A stretch of DNA of 64,000 bases from Certhia americana (lineage: Eukaryota; Chordata; Aves; Passeriformes; Certhiidae), in NCBI GenBank assembly GCA_018697195.1, contig CM031858.1, positions 88,565,277-88,629,276 of the forward strand. Reading direction: 5' to 3'. The translations under genes were made by a program, and so were the position numbers. Under the pieces are notes generated by a model that had not been told where the DNA came from, ran no database searches, and worked only from the letters and a program-made list of their open reading frames with translations. Every line of letters starts with the position of its first letter. Position 1 is the stretch's first letter. Below, piece by piece: positions 11,501-24,815 of the stretch.

Positions 11501-12368
11501 CATAATGCCATTTATTCATGGAAATTAAAGGCAGAAAATAAGTTAATTGTGTTAACTACAACAAATGTCTGCTACATGTAACTGTGAATGAACCCTGTAT
11601 TCAGATTCCCTTGAAGTGAGGAAAAAAATGTTTCATAATATTAGTTTTTTTGATTTTCTGTTTTAATTAACTTCTGGGAGAAAATAAAAACATAAGAAAT
11701 AACACAAGGGGAACAATATTCAGAGAAAAGATTGCCAGAAATAGTAACATGCAAAACAACAAACTCCAACCAAAGAAATGTCTTCTGTGAGTCACAACTA
11801 TGACATTTTTTCTGGTATCATTTTTCTTGTATCATGTTGCTTGATCACTGAGATTTTCCCTGTGCCCTTCCTTGTCACAGTACGACGCAAATGAACACAC
11901 ATGCACAAAACACCTTTTCTCGAGCAAGGCAGAAGAAGAAGAGAAAGTTTATTATAAAACTTTGATTTATATAGGTTACACACACTGTCTCTTTGATTGG
12001 TCTAACAATTGACTTCCTCTGAGACCACACTGGTCAAACCATAGGTCTATCAACTCTCACTTCCTTTTTAGAAAGGAATGTAAGTAATTGTTGTTTACAG
12101 AAATTGTGTGAAATCTGGCTCCAAAAATTCAAAATATCAGAAGGCTAGACGAAACATGAAAAAAGCAAGGGCAACACTTCCTCATGCATGTGGTTTGAAG
12201 AATATCTAGGTGATAATTTCATTTTCTTGTTTTGCTTAAAAGAAAAAAAGCAACAAACAAGTATTTCATAATATGAACAGGAAATATAAGATAAGCTATA
12301 CATAAATTAGGAAGCCTTATTTCTGCTTCATGAGACTGGTTTAACATTTTGATTGTAATATGTCTGCT
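8578..12368. other. No gene recognised
   Basis: Two overlapping minus frames of 102 and 105 codons (8715-9039) share the same DNA in different frames and show no domain. The stretch 9195-9315 has several TAATTA-type motifs and a TTGTAATG/ATTGCAAT near-palindrome, which would suit a regulatory element, but this cannot be tested from one sequence. Nothing else stands out. Confidence 0.5.
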
Positions 12369-12419
12369 CCCCAGAGGAATTTACACAACTCCAGAATCCC
12401 CAGAGGAGTTTACACAACT
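12369..12419 (+). repeat. 29-bp tandem duplication
   Basis: CCCCAGAGGAATTTACACAA begins at 12369 and recurs at 12398 with one A-to-G change. The shared part extends 22 bp in each unit, and the units are head to tail. Confidence 0.85.
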
Positions 12420-12567
12420 TCATGCAGTGATATTTGTTTAGAGGCTTCAAGGGAAAACTTTAATTAAAGGAGGTTATCAAAGCTTAAAAGGTATCATTTC
12501 CAAAGCATCTATGCAGATGTAACAATTACAGTAGTAAAACTCTTCCTCAATCCTTTTTTTGGATTTG

Positions 12568-12610
12568 TTTTTTTTTTTTTGTGGGGAGGGGAGTGTTGAG
12601 GGTTTTTTGG
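12568..12610 (+). repeat. T13 tract followed by G-rich tract
   Basis: Thirteen T are followed by GT, then runs GGGG, GGGG and GGG with spacers of 1 and 8 bases, then T6 and GG. Three strong G runs plus one pair give borderline G-quadruplex potential on the plus strand. Confidence 0.6.
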
Positions 12611-14145
12611 CTTCTCAGAGCAGAAAAGGCAAATATCTTTCTTTTTCATAGGGATATAAAATTAGGCATGATCCAAACACCCTATAGATTTGGGAAGGAG
12701 AGGGATGACTACAGTTATTTCTACCTTATCCTAGGCCATCAATTAAACCTGTTTCCATTGCAAGTTTTGGGATTTTTTGCTGTAGCGTTACAGTATGTTC
12801 TGCCTTTTCCCTTACAAACATATTTTCTCTCTAATTATTTATAAAGAGAAGTCATACATAAGATGATACAACTTCTGTAAGAGACAAGAAATATTTGGCA
12901 AAAAGAAAACATCTATCAGAGAGTCATGAGAATTCTGAGATTTCAATGACAAATCTTTCAAGTTCTTTCATCTTCCAGTTTCTGACTTAGTTGAAGAACA
13001 GTGGTCTTGAAGTATAGACTGTATGTCTGTATCCAAGAACAGTAACAACTGATACATGCTAAAATTGGTGTCCTAAGATGGAGAGGAAAACTTTCACAAT
13101 TTGTGTAGTGTTGGAAGTATGGGATTTGATTACTGTCAATATTTAACAGATGACTGTTCAATTTATGTATATGCAAAGTCCCTGGGATCCTGATGTTGAT
13201 GCACATAAATATAGAATGCTTTGCTGCTTAACAGAAAAATAAAACTAGGCATTATGTAGGTTTTTAGGACATCTCTCTTGATACATAACAGCTATTCGTA
13301 TTTCTGAAAAATGCTGAAATAATTTTGATTGTGCATTCTTGCTGAAACCAAATAAATGGGCAAAGATGTTTTGCAGAGTCCAATCTGGGAAGTGTATGGA
13401 AATGTGTGTTGTGCCACCATGTTTAGTTTTGCAGTGCAGAAATGTCCTTGAAGCCAAGTTAAGGAAATATGCCAGCACTAACTCCTTCCATGTTTCTTCA
13501 CAAACTTATTTGCAGCTGAAAAGATATAATATTGAGAATGTTGGAGCAGTGATGCTTGTGTGGCCTGTGGGATGTCGTGGTTCTGGATAGTAACGCTGCT
13601 TAAAAGCTCTTGCACATGTAGCTCTGAGTGAAATGTCGCTTTTATACTGGAATCACTTTGGAAATTGCTTTTAAGTTTAACCTCTGAGTAGCTGCACAAA
13701 GAGGTGATACTTGAGAACAAGCTCTTTATCATCAGGAAAAAGCAAGGTCTGGCATCTGGAAGCTGAGGAAACTTTGGAATGGGAATGCAGCATAATTTCT
13801 CAATAGAGAGGATAGATACAAGTAGAATACAGAAGTGTGCGGGTAACTTGGCACTTCTAGATTCTTGGCACTTCTTTAGATGTCAGATGGTTTTGGGAAA
13901 GATACTTTTGGTTCAATCATATATTTTTATTCAAGAGGAATTCTTGTGAAGATTATTAAGGTTGAACAGAAGAATTAGGAAATAATATTCTCGTATATTA
14001 TATTAAGAAACAGTGACTAGATAATTTCAGTGATACAATGAATTTTTAGTTTCATCAAAACGTACTGTAAGAGGCTTTTTTTTGTTTCCTTTACAGTTTA
14101 ATTGTAATTTTTAATATTATATGTTAGTGTGTACATTAATTTATT
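12611..14145. other. No gene recognised
   Basis: AT-rich sequence without recognisable repeats. Open frames of about 80 codons at 12581-12844, 12958-13206, 13245-13478, 13339-13590 and 13478-13732 overlap on both strands and look random. Confidence 0.5.
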
Positions 14146-14459
14146 TCATGCCTGAGAGTTGGAGGCACATCGTTTTCGCACAATGCCATTGGTCCTGTTA
14201 ACGTCTTCACCTATAGGATCCCAGGCTGCTGTCTTACAAAGGCTTTTGACAGAGATTTTAGGTTTCCACTCAGCCCTAAAGATGCCATTTCTTCTGCCAC
14301 CAACACCAGAAGCCAAATTTTCTTGACGTAGAACAGAGGCAAATGTCAATGAGTTTTTGTACTTCTGTAGCTGCTCAGAATCAAACACCATTTGTGAAAA
14401 AAAGCTTTTCTTTATTATTCTTTCTAAGGTAAAGGCATTAAGTCCAGATACTGAAACTT
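14146..14459 (-). CDS. Weak candidate terminal coding exon, unknown product
   Basis: On the minus strand the frame is open from 14459 to the TGA at 14146, about 104 codons, with a methionine at 14391. I do not recognise the protein. Reasons to list it: the stretch is richer in G+C and CpG than its flanks; the predicted peptide is soluble and mixed (phrases such as FDSEQLQKYKNSLTFASVLR and AAWDPIGEDVNRTNGIVRKR); a TTTCAG acceptor-like site lies near 14451; and an AATAAA lies directly after the stop (minus strand, near 14139-14144). Reasons for doubt: a frame this long is expected several times by chance in a window of this size; the pyrimidine tract before the acceptor is poor; the poly(A) signal touches the stop codon; and no partner exon was found. 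It may also be a retrocopy fragment. Confidence 0.2.
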
Positions 14460-17400
14460 CCTATATATTTTGAATACGGTTAGTGATAGCAGATATTTTC
14501 ACTTCAAGGAGTTTATTCAAGATCCAGCTCTTGAGCAGAGAGCACAAACTGTAGGTAGTGCAGTTCGCAGAAAGGCTAAAAGCTGTTATCTCTCAGTTAT
14601 AACAAATATCATCTTACTTTTCTGTCCTTTTGGGAAAGGAGATGGGCTAAATCTGCTCTCTTGGCTAAAGGTAGGGTCTTCTGTTTCTGAAAGTCATGGG
14701 TTTTCTTCCCTTATTCAGTTTCTGTGAACTCCCCAATTCAAAACTCAGATGATGAGAACTGGTTCAGGATAAGATAATTTCTGTAAACTTGTTTAATACC
14801 TTGCTTGTGTTTTTAAAGTATCTATTTGACTATAGTCTGAAAGGGACAAAAATTACTATTGATGGTTTGTGGGCAATCTTGAAGTCTAACAGATTCTTTG
14901 TACATAGTATCAAATACTTTACTATATTAAAAAATTAAATCATCGAAAGAAAACAAAGCACACTTTTATACACATGACATAATGCTATCATTTGTCAAAA
15001 CTTAAACTGGAAGTAAACATTATAGCACCAAGTAGACCTCATTTTAGATTTACTGTGGCCAGAAACTTTTTCTACAATCTGTGTTTTCAGTCAAACATGA
15101 CGAAGGAACACTGGAAACATAGGAGGTGCAAAGCTTAACTTATTTTCAGGAATTAGCCAAATGTGCCAGGGGACCATGAAAAAAAAAAATGAAGAGGAAT
15201 AGAAATTTTGTATACAAAACAAGCATTGAGTCTCTATTTCCTGAAGGTATGCATCTTGAATACTACTGAAAATCCTTACTATCATTATATAATGAGGTCT
15301 CAGCAGGTCTGGGGGGTTTATTACACTTGAGATATCACCCTGCATGGAATTAATTTTACGTAATGATGAAAGACAAGGATTTGAGTTTTTAGGTGTGCCA
15401 AAGTGGACTGGCTCATATCTGGGCTTGCTACAATAAATGCAGCTTAAATTTTGGGGAAGGAAGATCCCTCGTAGGGAAACTGAGAGAAGCAGTTACAGAT
15501 ATAAAGAGAGATCAGTTTGTGGCAGTATCGGAGAGCCCAGTGATTAAGTAATCGTCACTTTGGTGATGAGGGATTTCTGTTAGAGCTTTTACTGAACATT
15601 CACATTGACCTGATTGCATAGATAGGCTTGCACAAGATCATTTAGCTGAAAGGGCACTTTTCCCTACCTCTGAAATGGGAAGAAGGGGAAGTTTCAGATA
15701 CTGAAGTTTTAGAAAAGAGAGAAGGAAATGTAAAATGGATGTGTGTTTTTGTGGGTGAATTGAAATATCTGAGATCAATAAAAGAAACCCACATCTTCAT
15801 TTTATATCTATTAAAAGAAAATGGGGAGATTTTGGGGTTTATTGCCTGATAATTGGGTCATGTTTTGTAGAAGATGTGAACCTCTTTAAAAGTCACATTT
15901 TTACTTTAGCTAGTGGAATTTGTGGTGTGGGGGAGTCATCTTTGGAGTAGAAGCCTTCTTTGTGTTCTGGGGGATTTTATTTTAGTTTTTGGGGTCTTTT
16001 TATCTCTTCAAAATAACATATATCCAATATTGTAAAACTATGCCTTACAGCCAATTTCAGGAACTTGTTTAGTTTTATATCTAGCAGGCTATCTGTAGGC
16101 ATCACAAAGACAAGGTTCCCATGAAAAACTGAAAATGAAGACATTTATCTTCACCTGTCAAGTTTGCTTTTTCTTTTTTCAGAGAGAAGTGCTTTTTAAA
16201 AATTGCATATATGTCTAGAAAACAGCCTAAAGTTCACTTAAGCAACACGGAACTGATCTTGATTCCTTTGTTTTCATTAAGATATTTATTGCTCTGCTTT
16301 GAACACAGCTATAAATATCAAATAACGTGAATAAAATATTTTTGCAGTGGAAAACTCATTTGCATATTTTTGTAATAATTTATTTCAGATACTAGTTAAT
16401 CTGCTTTAAGTATAAGTGTGCTTTTACACCATCCATATACTAATGAATTATTTATTAATCCATTTGTTTTAAATGTATAATAGGAATTTTATTTTTTTTA
16501 TTTGCCATCTTTTAAAAAATATGTACATCTCCCCAGTAATTAACAGCAGAAACAGTGACTATGATATCTCAAATTCCTCTCCCAATCCCAAAGCACCCTT
16601 ATCCTTGGACTACAACGTATCTTTCTAGAGAAAATGCAAGTTGGAACCAAGAGAGGATCACTGACCATGCAGTTCTGGAATAGCTCCCAGCTGTCAGAGG
16701 ATTTTTTGGGTAGTGCCCCTTGATGTAAGTGTGGGGTCAGAAGAGATCTGGAAGCTTCAGGATTAAAATAAATAAAATAATATTTAGCAGAAGTTCCATT
16801 AAAGATTTTTGCTTTCTTAGGGATATTGAATGTCACCTGTGGCCTGCTATGGTCAATTTAAAGTATTTGAGCCATGATCTCTTAAGCTTTTGTGCAACTT
16901 GAGTAAGAACTGGCTTACAGTGGTGAAAAGATCAAACTAAACCTCTTCAGGTGGTACAGCAAGACATTTGTGTAATGAAGTTTTACTAAGCCAGCAAAAT
17001 TAGAAGCTTTTCCTTCCCAGAATGGGACTTCTACACTTCTTACGAGCTTTGGATGTGACACAGAAAAACAGGATTTTGTTTGTGTCTGGTCAATTCTAAA
17101 CTTATGCTAGAAATGGGCATGACTGAAAAATGGAACAACAGACAGAAAAAAATTCTGCAGGCTCTGATGCCCACAATTTTTGCAAGAGGTTTACAAAGTG
17201 AGAGGTTTAAAAAGGAAGCTTACCTTAACTCATTTATTCATCAGATGAATTAAAATTTATTTTTGTCTGCCACTCTTCCCTGCCCCCCTCTTTCAACAAT
17301 TGTCGTGGAAGGATAATTAACAAGATACTTGACCTAAAAATGTATTCACAAAATAATTCAATTAAAATCAACTATTCTACTTTGCACACTAGTATTTTGT

Positions 17401-17479
17401 CTATATTATGGTTTTGAGGTTGGTTGTGTAGTGGATTTTGGTTTCTTTGTGTTTTGGTTGTTTGATATTTTGTTGTTTT

Positions 17480-17501
17480 GGGGGTTGGGAAGGGTGGTTG
17501 G
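17480..17501 (+). repeat. G-rich tract with G-quadruplex potential
   Basis: G runs of 5, 3, 3, 2 and 2 are separated by TT, AA, T and TT. It closes a stretch of about 100 bp (17396-17501) that is strongly enriched in G and T on the plus strand. Confidence 0.7.
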
Positions 17502-20500
17502 TACTTTTCAATATAAAGTCAGGTTGTGAGGCTTGTCTTTTGAAAGCAATAATTGCCAACATCTCTGACAGAGTCAATTGAAAATATGTAAATATGAGGA
17601 GGCAGCCCTAATGAAATGAATGAACAACTTGTTCCAACTGAAGATTTGCTCTAGTGTTTTGTTTTTAAAATTCTATAAGCCTGCATGAAAATATGCTTAT
17701 TTTTACAACCCAAAATAAACCTTTTTGCTGATGCCCTGCAGGCTCATAAACAGCTTAAAAGCAATTCTGAGAGCTGATGTTATTAGCAACTGGAACTCTG
17801 TTTTGATTGACTGGGAGTATTAAACCAAGAGCTCTCCACTGAACCTTGTAGTATTACATCAGTAACTCTGAGTAAAAATGAGATCATGCCACCATCCTTC
17901 TGCAATCTGAGCTTATATTGTACCCACTGCACACACACTTTCTACTTTGGCTAGAATTGTCACTCTGTTGCTTTCATGGGAAGTGATTTCACTAATAGGT
18001 TTAATATGTGGTAATTGTGCAGACTGTTTTCCATTGCCTTGTGGGTTTGGACGTGAACTGTGCAATGCGAAGTTAAGACTATAGTATAGTTAACAGGGAG
18101 TGAAGAATGAGCTTCTGATTTTATTTACTTTATTTTAGAAAGATCTAACACTCTTCTGATCCCTTCTTAGAATTCAGATTTTTTAGGGGGAGAGTAGGAT
18201 GATTCAGTAATCATGACACATCAGGCTGACTTAAAGTCAAGGTTCATTTCTTACTTCTGCCATCAGTGTATTTTGAGAGTCTTAATCCTTATGCTCTCAG
18301 TTCCCTTGCGTATATAGTATGAATAGCAAGAATTTCTTGGCTGAGGTCATTTTAGGGTAAATTGATTTATTTCTGTAATGTTTCGTTTGCAGCATTTTGG
18401 TTCACAGATAAAACTGTAACAGGATTCTAAAGGAGAAAATTATGTAACAGACTATGAAGGATAAAAGGTGTCAAACCATCATGTAGTTGTCACCTGTAAA
18501 AATAATACACCTTACATTGTTTTTCCTCTTTTATCTATGTTCAACATCTATCTTTCCTGTGTCCAGTGCCTTCATTGCCTGGAGTTTTTCTGTTGTAATT
18601 CCTGTCAAGAAAGAGTGAAGTGTTTGCACATTTGACTGCCACCATGCCTTCGTTCCTCTGGTGTGGTGATGTGCCTAAGTCTCACAGAAGCAGCTACTCT
18701 CAGATTTGGAGTATTTCATACCACAGCAGCCCTGAGTAGACAGCAAAGAAGTGTAAGTAGAGCATTGAAAAATCCTGGCAGGATTACTTTTTGCCTTTAT
18801 TTCTACCTGTTCAGAGGAGAGAGATATCATGAGTAGTCTGTCATATATGTAATATATACAATGACAGTATTTTAGGATGAAAGTCATTGAGATTTATATT
18901 GAGAAGACTTGTGGAGGAGAGATAGAGCTAACTAACATACAGAGATTTTTATCTGGTGTTAATTTTGACTGCCTCAGTAATTAGAAGTGTTCGTGATCTC
19001 CTAAGGAAGTCAGTTTTAACACAATCAGCAAACTTGATGAGTGATTATAATGTTGAAAAGCCATTTATTTTGCTCACAAACGAGTAAGGATCAGTAAAAA
19101 CTGTGTTTGCAATTTAGACAAAGTTTGACAAACAGACCTCCTATCTTTAAAACTATTTGTAGCATGTGGTAATTTTTCCTGCAACATTCAAGGAGGGTTT
19201 GGATCTTGAGTCTTTGTGTTATGGCTTTGGGATAATTTTGACAAATTCTATGCTTTTTGATTTGTGAAAGGAAATTGTTTTGTACTCCTTGCAATTTTAA
19301 AACTGAAGAGTTGCTGAGCATAAGACATGTTTAGCTATCATAGACCTTGAGGAGGATTAGGTAGAAATTCAAAGGCTCTGTATGAGCCAAAGGGTGTGTC
19401 GAGAAAAAGCTGATTTGGGAAGTAGCCTTCTCTAACATCTCAGGAAGGGTGTAAGCAGAGAAACCTCAGGTCCAACAGATGTTTGAATCTAAAGGCTGGT
19501 TTGATTTTTAGTCACTGAAATAAGGGATCACCAGAATTGGGCCAGACAGCAAGAAAACAAAAAAAAGCCTTCAGCTTACAAAAAAAAATAGAATCTTATT
19601 TGATGCTGAAATAATGCTCAAGGCCTTTCTAGTAGTTCTTCTTCATTCCAAGCATATATTTTGGAATGTTGGTAAATGTGAGTTTGGCATTGCAGAATAT
19701 GGGTTATGACTCAGCCTCTTCGAAGTAATAGCATTTAAATATGTCTGTTGTCTGATTGATCTTTTTTTCCAAGTTCATGTCAAGGGAAAATACCAAAACC
19801 CGTATACTGTAGTTTATAATTCTCTTCTGTACTCTTCTATGTTGTCCTGGGTTTCTTAATTTTCATTCCCTGTTCTGTAATCTTACTGCTTTTTTTTTTT
19901 CCCCTCATTGGATTAAAGAACAGTATCTTGCTGTTCTTGTTTAAGTTCTCAAGGATAAGACTCAGACTTGGAAAACCAGTGAGTGTTTTTTTTTATTTTA
20001 TGCCAAAATCTGCCCAAAATAACTTTTCTTGGATGTCTTCATTGGTAATGGTCTTGGTACCAAGGCAATAGAAACTGAAACCAGGCAAATTGTTATGTTT
20101 TCTAAAGTAAATTTGCCACACCTCATCAAAAAGATTTTTTGCCATATTTAAGTCCTAGTGCTTGATTCTGACTATAATTTCCTGTACCGCAACAATTTCA
20201 ATAAAATCAATACTGCATTGCATCTGCTGTACAACAATAAAACATAATGTACAGATTGATTTTTTTGTCCCCAAAAAGCTGTACCTCTCTCAAACACTTT
20301 ATTTAGGAATCCCCCGTAATAGTCTTTTTTAGTTTAGTTTCATCTGTTGCTGGTACGCTTTTTTTTTTCTGCTTTTACATAGTATGTATGGCCATTTTTA
20401 ATACAGTAGAAGGATACATGCTTTCTACATTAATGTTCATCAGGGATCATTTCTTAAGCTGAGATTCTTGGAGGAACTTGGTTATTGAATAGCATTTGAG

Positions 20501-20946
20501 GCTCAGGTAATTCCTCTGGTGATGAACAAATGGTTTGTACTTAATCAATGACGCAGCTGGAGAAGTTGTAATAGTTACAGTCTTTACTGCCCACAGTGCC
20601 TTTTTTTTTGGAGGCTGTCTGATGACAGCTTTCTGTCAGAGGGAGTTCAGTGGTCCTTACATTCAGTTCCTAGGCTCTGCAATGGATCATCCTGAGAGAA
20701 AACTTCTGCTGCTTCAGCATTGTGTGATGGCTGGTGGCTGTCCTCTGAGATGTCTCTGCTCTGAGGAAGGTAGTCTCTCAGGGGTTAGTGACCTCTTTTC
20801 CCAGGTTGGTTAGGAGTGCTACAAGACATTGGTCAGCACTGCTCAGGGCTCAGTGTGTTCCTAGCACGGTTCAGCTATTTTTAGCTCTGATTAATTTATT
20901 TTCATTTTTCAGACAGTAATATAAAGGTCTTTGAGTAGGAGAAGGA

Positions 20947-20961
20947 TTTTTTTTTTTTTTT
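20947..20961. repeat. Poly-T tract (T15)
   Basis: Uninterrupted run of 15 T between GAAGGA and CTTACTCAC. Confidence 0.85.
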
Positions 20962-22847
20962 CTTACTCACATGGAGTTCAGCCACTCAATCAACAAAGCA
21001 GATATTTCCAACTGGCACCTGTACCTGCTATCCCAATGGAAATAGGAATATCATCTGAAGTTTTATTTTGAGGTTTCTTACTCAAAAGTTTGTTTCTGCA
21101 AAAGAGGTGGTCTAATTAATGGTCACTCACTGACATGCTGGTTTTGATTAGCATATTGTATCCATCATTCTGGATAAGTCACCTGCTTGGTTAGTGTCTG
21201 TTAAGGAATCCAGTACTTCTAATTTTTTTATTAATAAGTACATACCCCAGTAACACGGCTCATCACAGTTATTTGTGTTCCTGGGTGTATAGCATCAGCT
21301 ATTTGTCAAGTTGATCCCTTTGTCATCAAGTGGGGTAGGAATTTTGGATATGGAGTCAGTCTGCATGTACTCCCTTACCCAAAAATAAGCAGCAGAAGCA
21401 CTTGCTTAAGCAGGGTTCCTGGCAAATGCCTGCTATCTACTCATGCAAAATAAACATATCATTTCCATAAACATTCTAGGTATGTAGCTTCTACCCTGTT
21501 TGAGATGCATGGCATTTTAATGTGAAGAGAAGATGCATAAATCAATCTTCACTTTTAGGAGCATGCCTCTCTTACTGATAGATACTTTTTGAGTGTGCTC
21601 AGTTTGACGCGCAACAGGTTATATATACACCACACTCTAAAAAGGAATGTTTCACACCAGAACATGGCACTAAACCAAAACTAATATATTTGAAAAGCAA
21701 CCAGGAGATTTGTTAGCATTAGAACTGAGGGGATTGTCTGCTCTAAGAGGAAAGGAAGGAGAATGCCTGCATTGCATTTACAAACAGCAGAAGTCAACTA
21801 TTTGTGGCAACATTTCAAACCTTGTTCTTTTTTAAGGGAGTAAACTAGAGAAAAATGATGGCCCTTGGAAACTGATATGAGAATCATCACAGAACACTAG
21901 CTATTGTAATGTGCACAACTATAAATAACTTCAAAGGCAATGAATTCTATGCATCAGTTGGCAGCAGGACAGGAACTTTGCCTTTTAGAATAAAATAGCA
22001 CGGAGGTGGTCATATTTCTCATCACATTTCCAATGTGGTTAGAGCCCCTTCCATTTCTTTGTTCCATAACCCTTTCTTATCTTTATATACTATTTTAATT
22101 TTCATTAAGCACATCTTGGGAAGCATTATTTTTCATAAAACTGCTACACATAGTTTGCTTTCCTCTTGCCCTTTGTATTTTCTACCCTCAGCACCAGAAA
22201 TTTTTGTCACTCTGCCTTTCACCAGTTGATTGTGATTTATTTTGTAAGTGTCATCAGGCATGATAAAACTGGCAATTACCAATAACATTCTTCTTCCATT
22301 CTGAGATGTTTCTATCTCAAGTACTCACTACCGTGTCTTGTAGGTTTTCCAGAATTGTGTGTGCATACAAATGTACACATTTTGTTAAAGTTTTAAAATA
22401 AAATATGGTCACCCGTATTTTAAGTTGATGTATGGCAAGCTGTATTTAAAATGAATCTATGAAAAATCCTATGAAAAACAAACTTGTTTCTTTAGTCAGT
22501 CTGGTTATTTCTTCTGTCTAGTGATATCTATAGATAACTTTATTTTTATACTCAAAAACTTGGGATTAGTTGAAGGCTGCAGTTAAAACTTTTGAATTTC
22601 TCTCATAGTTTTTCTTGTGATACACATTTCCTCTTGAATGTGTCTTTTACATTAGAAGTACCACGATGGATTATTTTCTTCGTGCTGTGTTTAATGTCTT
22701 TGGTAACTAAAATTTAAACATGTCACTCTGTTCAACTTTTTTAATATCAAAATTACTTTTTCATTAATTTCCCTGTGTTTCCAGCATATCTGACTTAGAG
22801 AAAATTATGAAAATTCTACATAAGAACTCCACTGACATATGTATGGA

Positions 22848-23090
22848 GTCATAAAATATCTCACGTTGAAAGAGACCTGTAAGGATTGTAAAATCCAACT
22901 CTATGCTTCTCACAGGACTGCCTAGAAGTAAACAATCTAAGATCATCATTTAGACATCTCTTGAACTCTGGCAGGATTGGGGCTGTGACCACTTCCCTGC
23001 AGTGCCTGTTCCAGTGATCCACCATCCTCTCAGTGAAAAACCTTTCCAAATGTCCCATCTGAACTCTCACTGACACGGCTACATTCTATT
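22848..23090 (-). mobile_element. CR1 3'-end fragment
   Basis: A short CR1 copy in minus orientation, of a different subfamily from the two larger ones. It starts with one degenerate octamer (CATAAAAT, 22850-22857) and the tail block ending AGAGACC, then shows in reverse the typical CR1 stretches TCTTGAACTCTGGCAGGATT, GTGACCACTTCCCTGCAGTG and CTCTCAGTGAAAAACCTTT. Read on the minus strand, 23076-22861 is still open and keeps the ORF2 C-terminal phrase RFFTERMVDHWNRHCREVV. Only about 240 bp are present, a typical length for strongly 5'-truncated CR1. Confidence 0.93.
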
Positions 23091-23374
23091 AGAATGTATT
23101 TAGACAACTGAAGGACTGTGCTGACAACTTTAAAGCTTTCTTCACTTTCCAATTGCCTTTGTACATTCTCCTTATGCATGGCCAAATTTTGCAGGTCTTT
23201 CTCCTGCAAATAAAAAATCTCGGTTTTAAACTTACAATTTAAATGCAGTCTTTCACCTGTTTCAATGATTTAAAATTCTGAAATGTCTGATATTTTTCAT
23301 GTGTTTCATACTTTTAAAAATTAATTGGATAGAGAAGCTCTCAACTTCAGGAATATTTGGATTTTGGTGGGGGT

Positions 23375-23394
23375 TTTATATATATATATATATT
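23375..23394. repeat. (TA)n microsatellite
   Basis: About nine to ten TA units between GGGGGTT and TTAGATG. Confidence 0.9.
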
Positions 23395-24795
23395 TAGATG
23401 TCTTGTGGGAGTGAGCAGGCTTGACATCTCTCTTCCATTTATGTACAGGTGTACTCTGTACAGGTATAAGAATAAGCCTGGGTTTTACACGCTAGTGAAA
23501 AGGTGTCCTTGATTATTTTTCTCATTTCTGTCTGTGTTGAATTGAAATGTGACTAATCTGAAATTAATTTTATGTCTCAAACTTGTTCTGCATCCAGATT
23601 TAAAAAGAAAATTCTTCAAATTAAAAGGTCATTATTTAAAAGAATATTTTTTTCTATGCAATTTTCAAATGAAAGAGAAATCAGCAGGAGGCACGTTCTT
23701 TAAAAGTGCACAGAGGGGTCAAGAGATCACCATGTCTTTGCTCATCCTGTAGAGGTTAAGCCAGCTTCCTAACCTTTTCTGGGTGACATTTCCACAGTGA
23801 CACTCAAGAAGCAGACCCTACTGTTTGAAGTAGCTTCTCAGGTTCCAAAACTTACTGATCTGATCCAACAGCTGGCTGTCATCTAAGTTGGTAATCCTGT
23901 TTACTCTTCAATCCCAAACTGGCTATCTGGTCTTGTCTTCCCTCTTGCTTTGACTCTGTTACTTACTGTTCAGCCAACATGCTTTGCCAGCAAAACAGAC
24001 AATGGTGGCTTTTATTCTTTCCTCAAAAACCAAACGAAAAATTATTTCTTGCCAATTTATTGAGATAAACTCTCCAGGCACTGGCTCAGACAAATGCCTA
24101 TGTCAGTGATGAGGATGCAGGGTAACAGCTGGTAGGTGGGTTGGTCTATCCCCCCTTGGAACAGCAGCATTTCCTAAGACTTGAACTCAGACGATTCTGT
24201 GTCCTACTTAGAAAGGGCTGATCTCTCCTGAAAGAGACCTTTAACTTTTGTTCAGCCATCTTTTACCTACTCCTTGTCCCGTTAGCTTGATCTACCAAAT
24301 CTTACATTCTGATTTGCAACACATCCTTGAGATCCTTAATACTGGTAATATTTCTGAACCAGCTACCATAATCCTAGAGAACACATCTCCAGCCATATTT
24401 CTACAGATGCAACTTGAGAGCTGCCCTCTTGACACCTTAATTATGTAGAATTCCTTGGGACTTCAGCAGATTTGACTGTGCAAGTGATGCTGAATAAGTT
24501 TACAGGACTAATTACCCCATACTTTGATTTGGCTCAAATAGTGCAATTACTGCAGGAGAAAATAGTACTGGAAGAAACCATCTCAAGGCAAAATTGGTTT
24601 AATTAATATCTTTATAATTAAAGCTAGTGAATCTTTGCTCTATTTCTTACTATGTTTTTTACACTATCCCAAGACAAAATTTGTATCCAAACTGGTGTGA
24701 AAAAGAAGAAAAGAACCTGTTCTTTTTGCTAAAACTTTGTGGTTTTTGTTCACAAATATTATCTACAGCTGCCAACAACTGTTGTCATGAGGTGC

Positions 24796-24815
24796 TTTTT
24801 TTTTTTTTTTTTTTT
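24796..24815. repeat. Poly-T tract (T20)
   Basis: The longest homopolymer in the window: 20 T between GAGGTGC and GTTATGTG. Confidence 0.9.

Larger units (their letters stand above)
14460..22847. other. No gene recognised
   Basis: AT-rich, with only simple tracts: a G-rich tract at 17480-17497 and T15 at 20947-20961. An octamer motif ATTTGCAT at 16358-16365 and a CTTTGTT motif near 16267 lie in a stretch that could be regulatory, as could 17560-17880, which has no obvious repeat character. Open frames here are 60-98 codons and lack any recognisable motif. Confidence 0.5.

Noticed and set aside
16250..16400. Octamer plus SOX-like motifs as an enhancer
   Set aside because: Short AT-rich motifs are frequent in this background; without conservation data the claim cannot be supported.
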